NCBI RefSeq assembly: GCF_006442965.1
Contig: NZ_VFWX01000004.1
Coordinates: 124,001-188,000, forward strand
Reading direction: 5' to 3'
Length of the DNA stretch: 64,000 bases
Source of the DNA: Mesorhizobium sp. CU3
Lineage (GTDB): Bacteria; Pseudomonadota; Alphaproteobacteria; Rhizobiales; Rhizobiaceae
The position numbers and the translations under genes are program-made. The stretch's first letter is position 1. Every line of letters begins with the position of its first letter. The notes beneath the pieces are model-generated. The model had not been told where the DNA came from, ran no database searches, and saw only the letters and a list, made by a program, of their open reading frames with translations. Positions 33,301 through 43,539 of the stretch are shown here, piece after piece.

Positions 33301-34218
33301 ATGTACCCGCCAGCCGCGGAAATCCGCGCCAAGATCGCCTTCCGCCTGCCCGAGGGCCTGTACCGCTCCGGCGAGACGAGCCACTGGATCGCGGCGCGGC
33401 GCGGCGGGCCGCTGCATTCGTTCCTGGAAGGTCCGTCCTTCGACCGGCAGGGGAAGCTCTACGCGGTCGACCTGGCGCATGGCCGCATCCTGTGCTTCTC
33501 GCCCGATGGCGAGGCATCCGTCTTCGCCGACTACGAAGGCGAGCCGAACGGGCTGAAGATCCACCGCGACGGCCGCATCTTCGTCGCCGACCGGATGCAC
33601 GGACTGCTCGTCTTCGACCCTGCCAAAGGCACGCGCGAGACGCGGCTGGCCGGCCCGGGCACGGATCGCTTCCACGGCCTCAACGACCTCGCCTTCTCGT
33701 CGACGGGCGATCTCTACTTCACCGACCAGGGCGACAGCGCGCTGGAGGCGCCGTACGGTCGCGTCTTCCGGCTGCGTGCCAGCGGCGAGCTCGACCTCTT
33801 GATGGAGGGCCTGGCCGGCCCCAACGGCTTGGTGCTCAACCGCGAGGAGACGCTGCTCTACGTGGCCGTGACCAGGACCAACCAGGTGTTATCCTTGCCG
33901 CTGCTGCCCGATTATCGCGGCATCCACAAGGCGGGTGTCTTCCTGCAGCTCTCGGGAAGCCCGACCGGCCCCGACGGCATGGCGCTCGACGAGGACGGCA
34001 ATCTCGCCGTTGTGCATGCCGGCGCCGGCACGGTATGGCTCTTCAGCCGGCTCGGCGAGCCGCTGTTCAGGATCCGCTCCTCGGCCGGGCTGCGCACGAC
34101 CAATGTCGCCTATGGCGGAGCGGACCGCCGCATGCTTTTCGTCACCGAGGCGGAGCGCGGCGTCATCCTCGAGGCAGCGATGCCCGCGCCCGGCGCCCTG
34201 CTTTACTCGCATATGTGA
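33301..34218 (+). CDS. SMP-30/gluconolactonase-family lactonase
   Basis: A 305-residue six-bladed beta-propeller hydrolase of the SMP-30 family, which opens sugar lactones with a single divalent metal. The metal ligands are recognisable as E43 (FLEGPSF), N128 (HGLNDL), N175 (GPNGL) and D225 (GPDGM). No signal peptide is seen, so it is cytosolic. The ATG at 33301 follows ACGGAGAC. It is divergent from the AtuA genes and shares their palindrome, so a lactone is probably an intermediate of that pathway. Confidence 0.88.
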   Translation: MYPPAAEIRAKIAFRLPEGLYRSGETSHWIAARRGGPLHSFLEGPSFDRQGKLYAVDLAHGRILCFSPDGEASVFADYEGEPNGLKIHRDGRIFVADRMHGLLVFDPAKGTRETRLAGPGTDRFHGLNDLAFSSTGDLYFTDQGDSALEAPYGRVFRLRASGELDLLMEGLAGPNGLVLNREETLLYVAVTRTNQVLSLPLLPDYRGIHKAGVFLQLSGSPTGPDGMALDEDGNLAVVHAGAGTVWLFSRLGEPLFRIRSSAGLRTTNVAYGGADRRMLFVTEAERGVILEAAMPAPGALLYSHM

Positions 34219-34317
34219 GCACCGCCCGACTGATGCCTTTATCAAACCTTGGCGAAACCGGCGAAGTTTGATCCAATCGCCGTACTGCACGGAGAAAGGT
34301 TGTTGAACACTGTGCGC

Positions 34318-35316
34318 ATGATCAGGAGCTATCTGCTCCTGCCCTATGTCGAGGCCGTCGAGGCGAGAGGCCACGACGCGACGCCGATGCTGTCGGCGCA
34401 TGGGCTGAAGAGCGCCGATCTGGTCGAGCCGCATTTCCGCCTGCCGTTCCGGGCCTTCCTCGCCATCCAGCAAAGCGCCGCCGATCTCGTCGGCGATCCG
34501 TGCCTCGGCCTGCGGATCGGCGCCGAGATCCGTCCGGAGCAGGTCGGCTCGCTCGGACTGTTGATGTCGACGTCGCGGACCTTGCGCGAGGCGCTGCTGC
34601 ATTTCTCGCATTGGGGAGCCTCGATGCAGGAAGGCTGGGAGCTGGAGTTCATCGACACGCCGGAAGGCGCCGACTATGTCTACCGCGTGCATGAGCTTGG
34701 CGTTTCGACCAGGCAGGACGTGGAATATTCGCTGGCCAATATGTGCAGCCTGATCCGCACCCGCATGGGGCGCAACTGGGCGCCAACCGAGGTCCATCTG
34801 GCGCATTCCAACCCATCGCGGGCGCGCGTCTATGAAGGCATCTTCCATGCTCCCGTCTTCTTCGACCAGCCGGTCAACAAGCTGGTTATCGGCAATGACG
34901 ACCTCATGCTGCGCTCGGAACGGGTCAGCTACGCGCTATTGCCGATCGTCGAGGCGCATCTTCAGCTCGCCAGACAGGCCACGGCATTAGACGAAAACCT
35001 CGCACGCCAGGTCAGCCTCATCGTCGCCCAGTCGATGGGACGGCGCACGGTGCAGATCGCCGACGTCGCGGTCAAGCTCGGCATGCCGGTGCGCAGCCTG
35101 CAACGCGCGCTCGCCGAGCGAAACACGAGCTTTCGCGACATCGTGCGGCAAGAGCGCCAGCGCGTCGCCGAGGACCTTCTCGCGCAGGGGCGCATAAACT
35201 CGATCACCGAGATCGCCATCAGCGCCGGCTACGCCGACGGCTCGGTGTTCTCGCGCGCCTTCCGGACATGGACCGGCACCGCGCCAAGCAAGAGCCCGCT
35301 GCGCAGGAAGGCTTAG
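34318..35316 (+). CDS. AraC-family transcriptional regulator (arabinose-binding_2 type)
   Basis: A 332-residue activator-type protein. The N-terminal part (about 20-195) matches the AraC_binding_2 layout with RLPFRAFLAIQQSAADLVGDPCLGLRIG. The C-terminal AraC double helix-turn-helix (about 245-325) includes TVQIADVAVKLGMPVRSLQRALAERNTSF and ITEIAISAGYADGSVFSRAFRTWTG. The start is uncertain: ATG 34318 gives the family length, while GTG 34312 or TTG 34303, nearer GGAGAAAGG at 34291-34299, are possible. The gene is convergent with the last gene of the ten-gene operon, whose promoter carries AraC-like direct repeats. Confidence 0.87.
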   Translation: MIRSYLLLPYVEAVEARGHDATPMLSAHGLKSADLVEPHFRLPFRAFLAIQQSAADLVGDPCLGLRIGAEIRPEQVGSLGLLMSTSRTLREALLHFSHWGASMQEGWELEFIDTPEGADYVYRVHELGVSTRQDVEYSLANMCSLIRTRMGRNWAPTEVHLAHSNPSRARVYEGIFHAPVFFDQPVNKLVIGNDDLMLRSERVSYALLPIVEAHLQLARQATALDENLARQVSLIVAQSMGRRTVQIADVAVKLGMPVRSLQRALAERNTSFRDIVRQERQRVAEDLLAQGRINSITEIAISAGYADGSVFSRAFRTWTGTAPSKSPLRRKA

Positions 35317-35321
35317 CTGCC

Positions 35322-36596
35322 CTAAAGGTCCACAGGCGGCAGCATCTTCATGCCGGCCATCTCCTCGATTACCGAGCGATAAGTGTCATAGCTGCTCACC
35401 GTGCCGAAGAAGCCGAGGCGCTTGACCTTGTCGGCGTTGAGCAGTTGCGGCACCGCCGACAGTATGTAGTCGAGCAGGCCGAAGATGCGGTCGATGTCGG
35501 TCAGCCTTGCCGGCGTCAGCCCATGTTGCCGGGCCAGCTCGGCCCAGGCCGCCTGCACTGCCGGCCGCCCGGCCCATTCCGAGAAGGTGAAGGTGAAGCG
35601 GATGCGCCCCTTCGGTCCGAAGCCGCGCGGCGGATCGTATTTGAAATCCGTATGCCGGTAGGCCGATGCGTCGTCCGACGGCGGCGTGTAGCCGATACCG
35701 TACCATCCGGCGAGCTTCTGCCACAGCCTGCCCCAGGTGAAGGCGCTGTCGTCGGTCATGTTGAGGCTCTGGTTGGCCGTCGTCTGCGCAAGCGCCGCCC
35801 ATTCCGCCATGTAGCCGTTGAGCATCGCCGATGAGTTCGTGGCCGGGCATTCCCAGGCCGCGAGATCGCCGGGGAACACAAGTGGCTCGTTCATGTGCCG
35901 GCGGATCGCGGCATACATCGCCAGCGGCAGCGTAATGTTCATCGCCGCGTCGGGCACGGCGCCCAGCACCCAGCCCGGCCGCGTCTCGACCCACTCGATG
36001 CCGTGGCGGGCGCAGAACGCCTTCAGATGGTCGTGCTGCGCATAGTAGAAATTCGGCTCCAGCGCCTCGCCGACACGTGGGTCGGATTCCTCCTGCGGAT
36101 AGTTCGCGGGGCCGAGATGGACGCCGTAATATTTCATGCCGAACTGGACGAGCACGCGCTTCGGGAGCGAGCCGGCAAGCGCCAGCCCCTCGAGGAAGTT
36201 TTCGAGCAGTTTCAGATTCACTGCCGTCAGCCGTTCGGCGTCTTCCCAGATCGTGCGGCCCGGCTCGGCCGGCGGCTGGAGATAGGCGCAGAAGAAGGCA
36301 TAGTCGGCCTTGACGCCCTTTTCCTTGAGCTCGGCGGCGATGGACTGCGGGGAGGCATCGAGTAGGTCCATCGCTACATGTTCGACCTGATCACCGGCCG
36401 GCGTGCCTGTGGCCGGCCGGCGCGAGAGCGCCCAGATTTTCGACCAACGCTGCGGCGACTGCGCCAGCGCCCTGACGATGTAGGAGCCGGAGATGCCGTT
36501 CGCGCCGGCGACGATCGCCGTAAGCCCGGTGAGCGTCTCCGGATAGGTCGGAAGCCCGTGAAAAATGCCACGGGACTGGATGACATGGCTGGTCAT
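35322..36596 (-). CDS. PRISE-like short-chain dehydrogenase/reductase
   Basis: A 424-residue SDR of the progesterone 5-beta-reductase/iridoid synthase-like (PRISE) type. The dinucleotide motif GANGISG is at 31-37, the active-site lysine K155 lies in QFGMKYYGVHLGP, and the tyrosine region NFYYAQHDHL starts at 182, the bacterial form of the NFYY-Q-D signature. PRISE enzymes reduce the double bond of enones with NADPH. It is the last gene of the reverse operon, 35 bp after the aldehyde dehydrogenase. Why an enone reductase accompanies HyuAB and an aminotransferase is not clear. Confidence 0.8.
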   Translation of the reverse strand: MTSHVIQSRGIFHGLPTYPETLTGLTAIVAGANGISGSYIVRALAQSPQRWSKIWALSRRPATGTPAGDQVEHVAMDLLDASPQSIAAELKEKGVKADYAFFCAYLQPPAEPGRTIWEDAERLTAVNLKLLENFLEGLALAGSLPKRVLVQFGMKYYGVHLGPANYPQEESDPRVGEALEPNFYYAQHDHLKAFCARHGIEWVETRPGWVLGAVPDAAMNITLPLAMYAAIRRHMNEPLVFPGDLAAWECPATNSSAMLNGYMAEWAALAQTTANQSLNMTDDSAFTWGRLWQKLAGWYGIGYTPPSDDASAYRHTDFKYDPPRGFGPKGRIRFTFTFSEWAGRPAVQAAWAELARQHGLTPARLTDIDRIFGLLDYILSAVPQLLNADKVKRLGFFGTVSSYDTYRSVIEEMAGMKMLPPVDL

Positions 36597-36631
36597 GATG
36601 TCCTCATGCGTCGATCGACGTCAAGGCGGTT

Positions 36632-38062
36632 TCAGGCTGCACGCTTGCGGGTCACGAACTTGTCCTGCAGATAGGCCTGCAGCCCCTCCACGCCGCCTTC
36701 GCTGCCCCAGCCGCTGTCCTTGATGCCGCCGAACGGCGTCTCGGGCATCGCCAGGCCGAAATGGTTGAGCGAGATCGTGCCGGCCTGCACCTCGCTGGCG
36801 ATGCGGTCCGCGGCCTCCAGGCTTTTGGCGAAGGCGTAGGCGCTAAGCCCGTAAGGCAAGCGGTTGGCCTCGTTGATCGCCTCATCGAGCGAGGCGACCG
36901 GATTGATCACTGCGACCGGTCCAAACGGCTCGTCATTCATGATGCGCGCGTCGAGCGGCACATGGGTGAGCACGGTCGGCGCGTAGAAATAGCCCTCATT
37001 GCCGAGACGCCGCCCGCCGGCGCGCACCGTTGCGCCCTGGTCGCGGGCGTCTTGCACGAAAGCCTCGACCGCATCCGGCCGGCGGCCATGCGCCAGCGCG
37101 CCCATCTGGCTTTCCGGCGACAGGCCGGGTCCGACCTTGAGCGCTGCGCTGCGGGCGACGAAATCCTCGACGAAACTGTCGAACACCCGCTCATGCACCA
37201 GGAAGCGCGTCGGCGAAGCGCAGACCTGTCCGGCGTTGCGGAACTTCATGGCGACGGCGAGGCTGGCGACCTTGCCGGCATCGACGTCCCCATCGACGAT
37301 GAAGGGCGCATGGCCGCCGAGCTCCATCGTCGCGCGCTTGACATGGCGCGCGGCAAGCGCGCCGAGATGCCGGCCGACCGGCACCGAGCCGGTGAACGAG
37401 ACCTTGCGGATGACCGGCGACGGGATCAGGTACTCGGAGATCTCCGCCGGTACGCCGAACACCAGGTTGACGACGCCTGCCGGCACCCCGGCGTCGGCGA
37501 AACAGCGCACCAGCTCCATGGTCGAGGTCGGCGTCTCTTCCGGCGCCTTGGCAATGATCGAGCAGCCGGCGGCAAGGGCGGCCGCGATCTTGCGCACGAG
37601 CTGCGTCACCGGGAAGTTCCAAGGGCTGAAGCCGGCCACCGGACCGACCGGCTCCTTGAGCACGGTCTGGGTGATGTCGGGGCCGCGGCCCGGAATGACG
37701 CGGCCATAGGCGCGACGGCCCTCCTCGGCGTTCCAGTCGATATGGTCGGCGGCGATCACCGCCTCCAGGCGCGCCTCGACGATCGGCTTGCCCATCTCGC
37801 GGCTGATCGCGGCGGCCACCATCTCGTGCCGGTCGCGCAGGAGCGAGGCCGCCTTGCGGATGATGGCCGAGCGGTCGAAGGCGCTCTTGTCGCGCCACAG
37901 CCTGAAGCCGCGCTCCGCGGCCTCGAGCGCGCGGTCGAGATCGGCCTTCTCGGCGAAGGGCACCTCGCCGATGGAGGCTCCGGTTGCCGGATCGAAGACC
38001 GGCGCGGCACGCGTGCCCGAGCCGCGCGTCCATTCGCCGTCGATATAGAGGGAAGGGGTCAT
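36632..38062 (-). CDS. NAD(P)-dependent aldehyde dehydrogenase (succinate-semialdehyde type), copy 1
   Basis: A 476-residue ALDH. Catalytic C281 (NAGQVCASPTRF), general base E247 (TMELGGHAPFIV) and N149 (SPWNFP) are all present. It aligns without visible gaps over the first 290 residues with the paralogue at 56965-58392. With an upstream class III aminotransferase it would oxidise an omega-semialdehyde to a dicarboxylate. ATG 38062 has AGGAGA in front. It is gene 9 of the ten-gene operon. Confidence 0.9.
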   Translation of the reverse strand: MTPSLYIDGEWTRGSGTRAAPVFDPATGASIGEVPFAEKADLDRALEAAERGFRLWRDKSAFDRSAIIRKAASLLRDRHEMVAAAISREMGKPIVEARLEAVIAADHIDWNAEEGRRAYGRVIPGRGPDITQTVLKEPVGPVAGFSPWNFPVTQLVRKIAAALAAGCSIIAKAPEETPTSTMELVRCFADAGVPAGVVNLVFGVPAEISEYLIPSPVIRKVSFTGSVPVGRHLGALAARHVKRATMELGGHAPFIVDGDVDAGKVASLAVAMKFRNAGQVCASPTRFLVHERVFDSFVEDFVARSAALKVGPGLSPESQMGALAHGRRPDAVEAFVQDARDQGATVRAGGRRLGNEGYFYAPTVLTHVPLDARIMNDEPFGPVAVINPVASLDEAINEANRLPYGLSAYAFAKSLEAADRIASEVQAGTISLNHFGLAMPETPFGGIKDSGWGSEGGVEGLQAYLQDKFVTRKRAA

Positions 38063-38086
38063 GATTTCTCCTGCGAATGATCGTTG

Positions 38087-39484
38087 CTAGGCGGCGGCGA
38101 TGGCGGGCTTGCCGCTGCGCAACGTGGAATGGATGAGGTCGAGCCCGGCTTCCATCCGATCGATGATCTCTGTGATCTCGGCCGCATTGATGATCAGCGG
38201 CGGGCTGAGCGCGATGGTGTCATTGGGGCAGGAGCGCAGGATCACGCCTTTCGCCTCGCACAGCCGCACCAGCGTCGGGCCGATCTTGTCGGTGGCGGCA
38301 AAATTCAGCCGCTCCGCCTTGTCGGCGACGATCTCGACACCGGCGATCAGGCCAGCGCCGCGCACATCGCCGACCAGCGGATGATCGGCGAGACGGCGCT
38401 TGAGCTCCGTCTGAAGGAACTGCCCGGTCTCGGCCGCCCGGCCGATGATGTTTTCCTCGTCGTAGATCCTGAGCGTCTCCAGCGCGACGGCGGCCGGCAC
38501 CGGATGGCCGGAATAGGTGAAGCCGTGCCCGAAGGTGCCGATCGCATGCGTCTCCTCGGCCACCGCGTCGACGATCTTCTTGCCGATCAGCACCGCGCTG
38601 ATCGGCAAGAAGGCGGCCGAAAGGGCCTTGGCGCAGGTCAGGATGTCGGGCTCGATGCCCATGGTCTGCGACCCCCAGTAGGACCCGGTGCGGCCAAAGC
38701 CGCAGATCACCTCGTCGGCCACCACCAGCACGTCGTGGCGGCGCAGCACCGCCTGGATCTTCTCGTAATAGGTGCGTGGCGGCACGATGACGCCGCCGCC
38801 GCCCATGATCGGCTCCATGAACATCGCCGCCACCGTGTCCGGTCCCTCGGCGACGATCAGGTCGTCGAGCTCCTTGGCGCAGCGGCTGGCGAAATCCTCC
38901 TCGCTCTCGCCGGGCAGGCCGTTGTGGTAGAAAAGCGGGGTCTGCACGTGGTGGAAGCGGGCGAGCGGCACGTCGAACGAGGTGTGGTTGACGACCTGGC
39001 CGGTGACGGAGGCGGTTGCCAGCGTGATGCCGTGATAACCGCGAACGCGGCCGATGATCTTCTTCTTCTCAGGCCGTTTCAGCGCATTGTTGTAGTACCA
39101 GATCAGCTTGATGGCGGTGTCGTTGGCTTCGGAGCCCGAATTGGCGAGAAAGACCTTGCTCATCGGCGAGGGCGCGAGCTGGATCAGGCGCTCCGAGAGG
39201 TCGACCAGCGGCACGTTCGTCTTGCCGGTGAAGGCATGGTAGAAAGGCAGCTTGCGCATCTGCTCGTAGGCCACGCGCGCCAGCCTTTCATTGTCGAAGC
39301 CAAGCGAGGCGCACCACAGGCCGGCGACCGCGTCTATGTAGCCGCGACCTTCCTCGTCGAAGACGCGCACGCCCTTGCCGTGGGTGACGACGAACGGCTC
39401 GATGTTGGCGAGAGGATCGACGAAAGGATGCAAGGCGAACGCCTTGTCGCGCGCGGCAACGGAGTTGGGGATCGAAGCAGACAT
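38087..39484 (-). CDS. Class III (omega-amino acid) aminotransferase, copy 1
   Basis: A 465-residue PLP enzyme. The lysine binding PLP is K286 (CAKALSAAFLPIS), D257 in VVADEVICGFGR holds the ring nitrogen, and the phosphate motif NSGSEAND is at 115-122. This subclass moves an amino group from an omega-amino acid, polyamine or beta-alanine to pyruvate or 2-oxoglutarate. ATG 39484 has GGAGGAC upstream. The next gene, a semialdehyde dehydrogenase, follows after 24 bp, giving a plausible two-step conversion. Confidence 0.91.
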   Translation of the reverse strand: MSASIPNSVAARDKAFALHPFVDPLANIEPFVVTHGKGVRVFDEEGRGYIDAVAGLWCASLGFDNERLARVAYEQMRKLPFYHAFTGKTNVPLVDLSERLIQLAPSPMSKVFLANSGSEANDTAIKLIWYYNNALKRPEKKKIIGRVRGYHGITLATASVTGQVVNHTSFDVPLARFHHVQTPLFYHNGLPGESEEDFASRCAKELDDLIVAEGPDTVAAMFMEPIMGGGGVIVPPRTYYEKIQAVLRRHDVLVVADEVICGFGRTGSYWGSQTMGIEPDILTCAKALSAAFLPISAVLIGKKIVDAVAEETHAIGTFGHGFTYSGHPVPAAVALETLRIYDEENIIGRAAETGQFLQTELKRRLADHPLVGDVRGAGLIAGVEIVADKAERLNFAATDKIGPTLVRLCEAKGVILRSCPNDTIALSPPLIINAAEITEIIDRMEAGLDLIHSTLRSGKPAIAAA

Positions 39485-39559
39485 GGCGTCCTCCAGGTAA
39501 AAAGGCGGCCTCTCGCGCGACGCTGGGCGGCGCGCGCTTGGCTCTATGGTTCGGGTTGA

Positions 39560-39585
39560 GGGGGCCGGCGGTCAGGCCGGCCCCC
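39560..39585 (-). terminator. Perfect 10-bp stem-loop after the 40 kb binding-protein gene
   Basis: GGGGGCCGGC and GCCGGCCCCC with a six-base loop, starting 6 bases past the binding-protein stop and 75 bp before the aminotransferase start. A strong G-C stem without T-run inside an operon points to 3'-end protection or attenuation. Confidence 0.65.
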
Positions 39586-39591
39586 GCGCTG

Positions 39592-40794
39592 TCATTTCGC
39601 CAGAAGCACGTCCAGCGGGATGTTCTTCGAGATCGTGAACTGGTCGATCACCTTCGACTTGCCGTCGACGATGTCGGTTACCAGAAACGGGATCTGCGTC
39701 TGGATATGCACGTCGGGCGTGAAGGTGCGCGGGCCGAGCAGCGACGGCTCGTCCTTGAAAGAGTCCAGCACCTTGACCACCGCCTCGGAATCGAAGCTGC
39801 CGGCCTTCTCGACCGCTTTCGCCCAGAGCTGGATGGCGACATAGCCGTCGAAAACGCTCTGGTTGACCGGCAGTGCGCCGTACTTGGCCTTGTAGCGCTC
39901 GGCGAAGGCGTTGACGTCGGGGCGCGGATCGTCACCGCGGAACGAGCCCTTGGCGAGGCCGACGAAGTCCTTGAGGCCGGGGGCCGAGTCCAGCCAGTAG
40001 TCGCCGTCCATCGCCGTGCCGTTGAGGATCGGCGAGGTGATGCCGGCCGCGCGCAGCTGGCGCGCCACACTGGCAGCGCCCGGAATGTAGGAGCACAGCA
40101 TGATGACGTCGGGCTGCGCCGGCAACGCCTTGATGCGGGTGATCTGCGAGGCGATCGAGGTGTCGCCGTTCTTGAACGTGTCCTCGCCGACCACCTTGGC
40201 GCCGTCGAATTGCGGGAACATCCAGTCGAAGCCGGCGCACAGGCTGCGGTCATACTGGATGGTCGTGTCGACCAGCACATAGCCGGTGCGGGCCTTGCGC
40301 TTGGTGTAGGACCACTCCGCCATGGTCGCGCCCTCGGCATTGGCGACCGAGGAGGCGCTGTAGGAATGCGGGCCGATGCCCTGGACGCCGGCCTTGATGT
40401 CGGCGGCGCATAGGAAGATCGAGATGATGCCGGCGGATTCGGCGGCGAGCGCGACGGGCGAACCCATGTCGTAGTCGCAGCTGACGATCATCACGCCGAC
40501 ACCGTCGGCAAGCAGCGTCTGGCCGGCCTGGGCGGCGCGCGCCAGATCGGTGCGGGTGTCCTCGATCACCGGCTTCAGTGTCTGGCCGAGCAGACCGCCC
40601 TTGGCGTTGATCTCCTCGATCGCCAGCAGCGCGGCCTGGGTCGCACCCTTGTCGTAGGCCTCCATCCAGCCAGACTGTGCGATGGCGAAACCGACCTTCA
40701 TCTCCTCGGCAAAAGCCGGGGCAACGGCAGCCGATGCGATGCCGGCGCCGGCGCAGGCCGTCGCGAGGCGGCGCAGAAAAATCTTCCCCTTCAT
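39592..40794 (-). CDS. Branched-chain-type ABC binding protein of the Hyu operon
   Basis: A 400-residue Peripla_BP_6 protein. It has a signal peptide with a basic start (MKGKIFLRRLATACAGAG) and probable cleavage after AFAE near 30. The mature protein starts MKVGFAIAQSGWMEAYDKGATQAAL, as in urea/short-chain amide-type binding proteins. Its ATG overlaps the livM stop by 4 bp. Placed after the permeases rather than first, it is followed by a stem-loop. It should capture the substrate of HyuAB and the aminotransferase. Confidence 0.91.
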   Translation of the reverse strand: MKGKIFLRRLATACAGAGIASAAVAPAFAEEMKVGFAIAQSGWMEAYDKGATQAALLAIEEINAKGGLLGQTLKPVIEDTRTDLARAAQAGQTLLADGVGVMIVSCDYDMGSPVALAAESAGIISIFLCAADIKAGVQGIGPHSYSASSVANAEGATMAEWSYTKRKARTGYVLVDTTIQYDRSLCAGFDWMFPQFDGAKVVGEDTFKNGDTSIASQITRIKALPAQPDVIMLCSYIPGAASVARQLRAAGITSPILNGTAMDGDYWLDSAPGLKDFVGLAKGSFRGDDPRPDVNAFAERYKAKYGALPVNQSVFDGYVAIQLWAKAVEKAGSFDSEAVVKVLDSFKDEPSLLGPRTFTPDVHIQTQIPFLVTDIVDGKSKVIDQFTISKNIPLDVLLAK

Positions 40795-41900
40795 AGTGTG
40801 TTCTCCACTGTGGTTGTCCCAACGTTGTTTTTTGAGTTGCTTGCGTGGCGATCGAGCTTCCCCAGCAGGGAAGCGGGCAGAGTGATCTCGCGATCGCCGA
40901 CGAGACCTTGCGGACGCTTCACCAGCGCCACGCACATTGCGGCCGCGATCAGGAAGTTCGCGGTCCCCGCCGGGATACTGACGGTGAAGCCGAACAGCTC
41001 GATGCTGCCTTCCAGGCGGATGAGGACTTCCATCGCCACCGAGATCGCAACCACGCCGGCGACGGCGCCGGTCAGGCTGAACATGCCGCCGACGATCAGC
41101 ATGGCCAAAGCCAGCAGCGTCGCGCCGAAATAGAAGGAGTCCGGGCTGATGACGCCGAGATAGCGGGCCTGCAGGTTGCCGGCGATGCCGCAGACGAAGC
41201 CGCTCAGCACATAGGCGAGCAGGCGCACGCGGAACCCGCGTATGCCGCAGGCTTCCGCCGCGATCGGGTCCTCGCGGCAGGACTTCAGCGCCAGGCCCGC
41301 CGCCGAGGTCGCATGGATGTGAGCGACGACTATGGCGAAGACGGCCCAGCCGAGAACGGTCCAGATGCCGAGCCCGGTCGGGATGCCGGCGAGCGAGCCG
41401 ACACCGCCGGTGACGGCGTCGGAATTGGCGTAGACCGTGTTGACAATAGCGAGCAGAGCGAGCGTGGCGATCGACGCGGCGACGCCGGAGAGCCGCATGA
41501 TGAAGACGCCGCTGGCCAGCGCCACGAGCCCGGCCAGCAGCCCGCTGGCCAGCGTGGCGAGGAAAGACGGCCATTGCGCCGAGAGGATGAACTCGGGCAG
41601 GCCCGGCAGAAGCATCTTCTTCATCGCCGGCCGCATCGTCAGCCAGGCGGTGGCGTAGGCCGAGACGGTGGCAAAGCCGAGATGGCCGAAGCTCAAAATG
41701 CCGGAATTGCCGACGAAGATGAAAAGCCCGACGACGAGCACGACGCTGATCAGCGTGCCGATGCCGACGCGCACGACGAGCGGCGAGGCAAGGCCCGTCA
41801 GCAGAAGGACCGTGGCGAGCAATGCCAGCGACAGGATGACCGACGTCGCATGCCGTGCCGCCAGGCGTTGAAGGGGACGGTTGGCACTCATCCCGGTCAT
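40791..41900 (-). CDS. Branched-chain-type ABC transporter permease (LivM) of the Hyu operon
   Basis: A 369-residue membrane protein with the LivM features GLFIFVGNSGILSFGHLGFATVSAYA and ALLAIVNTVYANSDAVTGGVGSLAGIP, and the coupling loop AMLIVGGMFSLTGAVAGVVA. The C-terminal tail is longer than usual. ATG 41900 overlaps the livH stop by 4 bp; an in-frame ATG at 41891 is an alternative. Together with LivH it makes the channel. Confidence 0.92.
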   Translation of the reverse strand: MTGMSANRPLQRLAARHATSVILSLALLATVLLLTGLASPLVVRVGIGTLISVVLVVGLFIFVGNSGILSFGHLGFATVSAYATAWLTMRPAMKKMLLPGLPEFILSAQWPSFLATLASGLLAGLVALASGVFIMRLSGVAASIATLALLAIVNTVYANSDAVTGGVGSLAGIPTGLGIWTVLGWAVFAIVVAHIHATSAAGLALKSCREDPIAAEACGIRGFRVRLLAYVLSGFVCGIAGNLQARYLGVISPDSFYFGATLLALAMLIVGGMFSLTGAVAGVVAISVAMEVLIRLEGSIELFGFTVSIPAGTANFLIAAAMCVALVKRPQGLVGDREITLPASLLGKLDRHASNSKNNVGTTTVENTL

Positions 41901-42810
41901 ATCCTCTGCGACCGGCGGTCGGCCGAGAACAGGCCGTCCGGCTTGAGCATCAGCACGGCGATCACCGCCGCATAGACGAAGGCATCGCGATAGGGCCGCG
42001 CGGCGAGCGGCAGGGCGATCTGCAGGAAGACGCTGACGAGGCCGATCAGATAGGCGCTGAGCACCGCGCCCGTCAGGCTGCCCAGCCCGCCGACGACGGT
42101 GGCGACGAAGGCGACCAAAAGGATGCCGTCGCCCATGCGGATATCGGCGATGCCGGTCTGCGGCAGCGTCAGCAGGCTGGCGGTCGCGGCGAGCGCGCCG
42201 GAAATGCCGAAGGCGACGAGGATGACACGGTCGGCCGGGACGCCCAGCATGCGCGCCATCAGGAAATTCTCCGACGAAGCGCGCATGGCGGTGCCGAAGC
42301 GCGTGCGCCGCAGGAAGAGCGTGAGCGCGACGAGCGCAAGCGCGGTCACCGCGAGGATGACCAGTTGCAGGCGCGGCACCATCAGCGAGCCGATCATCAC
42401 CGGCTGGGTCAGCGCCGGCCACAGGTTGATTGCGATGGGACGGCTGCCGAACAGCATCAAGAGAAGGTTCTGCAAGGCCGAGCCCAGCCCGAAGGAGGCG
42501 ATCATCATGGTGGCGGGCTGCGCACCGCGCAGATGGCGGAAGAGCAGTATTTCGGAGGCCATGGCGAGCAGCATGCCCAGGGCGATGACGACCGGCACCA
42601 GCGCCCAGCCGGGCAAAAGGCCGATGAACGGCCGCGAGATCCCCTCGCCCGCCGGCACCAGCAGCGCGAAGGCGCAGAAGGCTATGTAGTTGCCCTGCGC
42701 GAAATTGACGAGGCGCATGACACTGAAGATCATGCCGATGCCGAGCGCGGTCAGCGCATAGATGCTGCCGAGGCTGAGCGCGTCGATCAGGTTCTGGGCG
42801 AGGTTGAGCA

Positions 42811-42814
<4 letters not shown>
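41897..42814 (-). CDS. Branched-chain-type ABC transporter permease (LivH) of the Hyu operon
   Basis: A 305-residue membrane protein. The conserved LivH entry is LIDALSLGSIYALTALGIGMIFSVMRLVNFAQGNYIAF, and FVATVVGGLGSLTGAVLSAYLIG is the loop towards the ATPases. The start overlaps the livF stop by 4 bp. It is the third transport gene after livG and livF. Confidence 0.92.
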
Positions 42815-43535
<721 letters not shown>

Positions 43536-43539
<4 letters not shown>

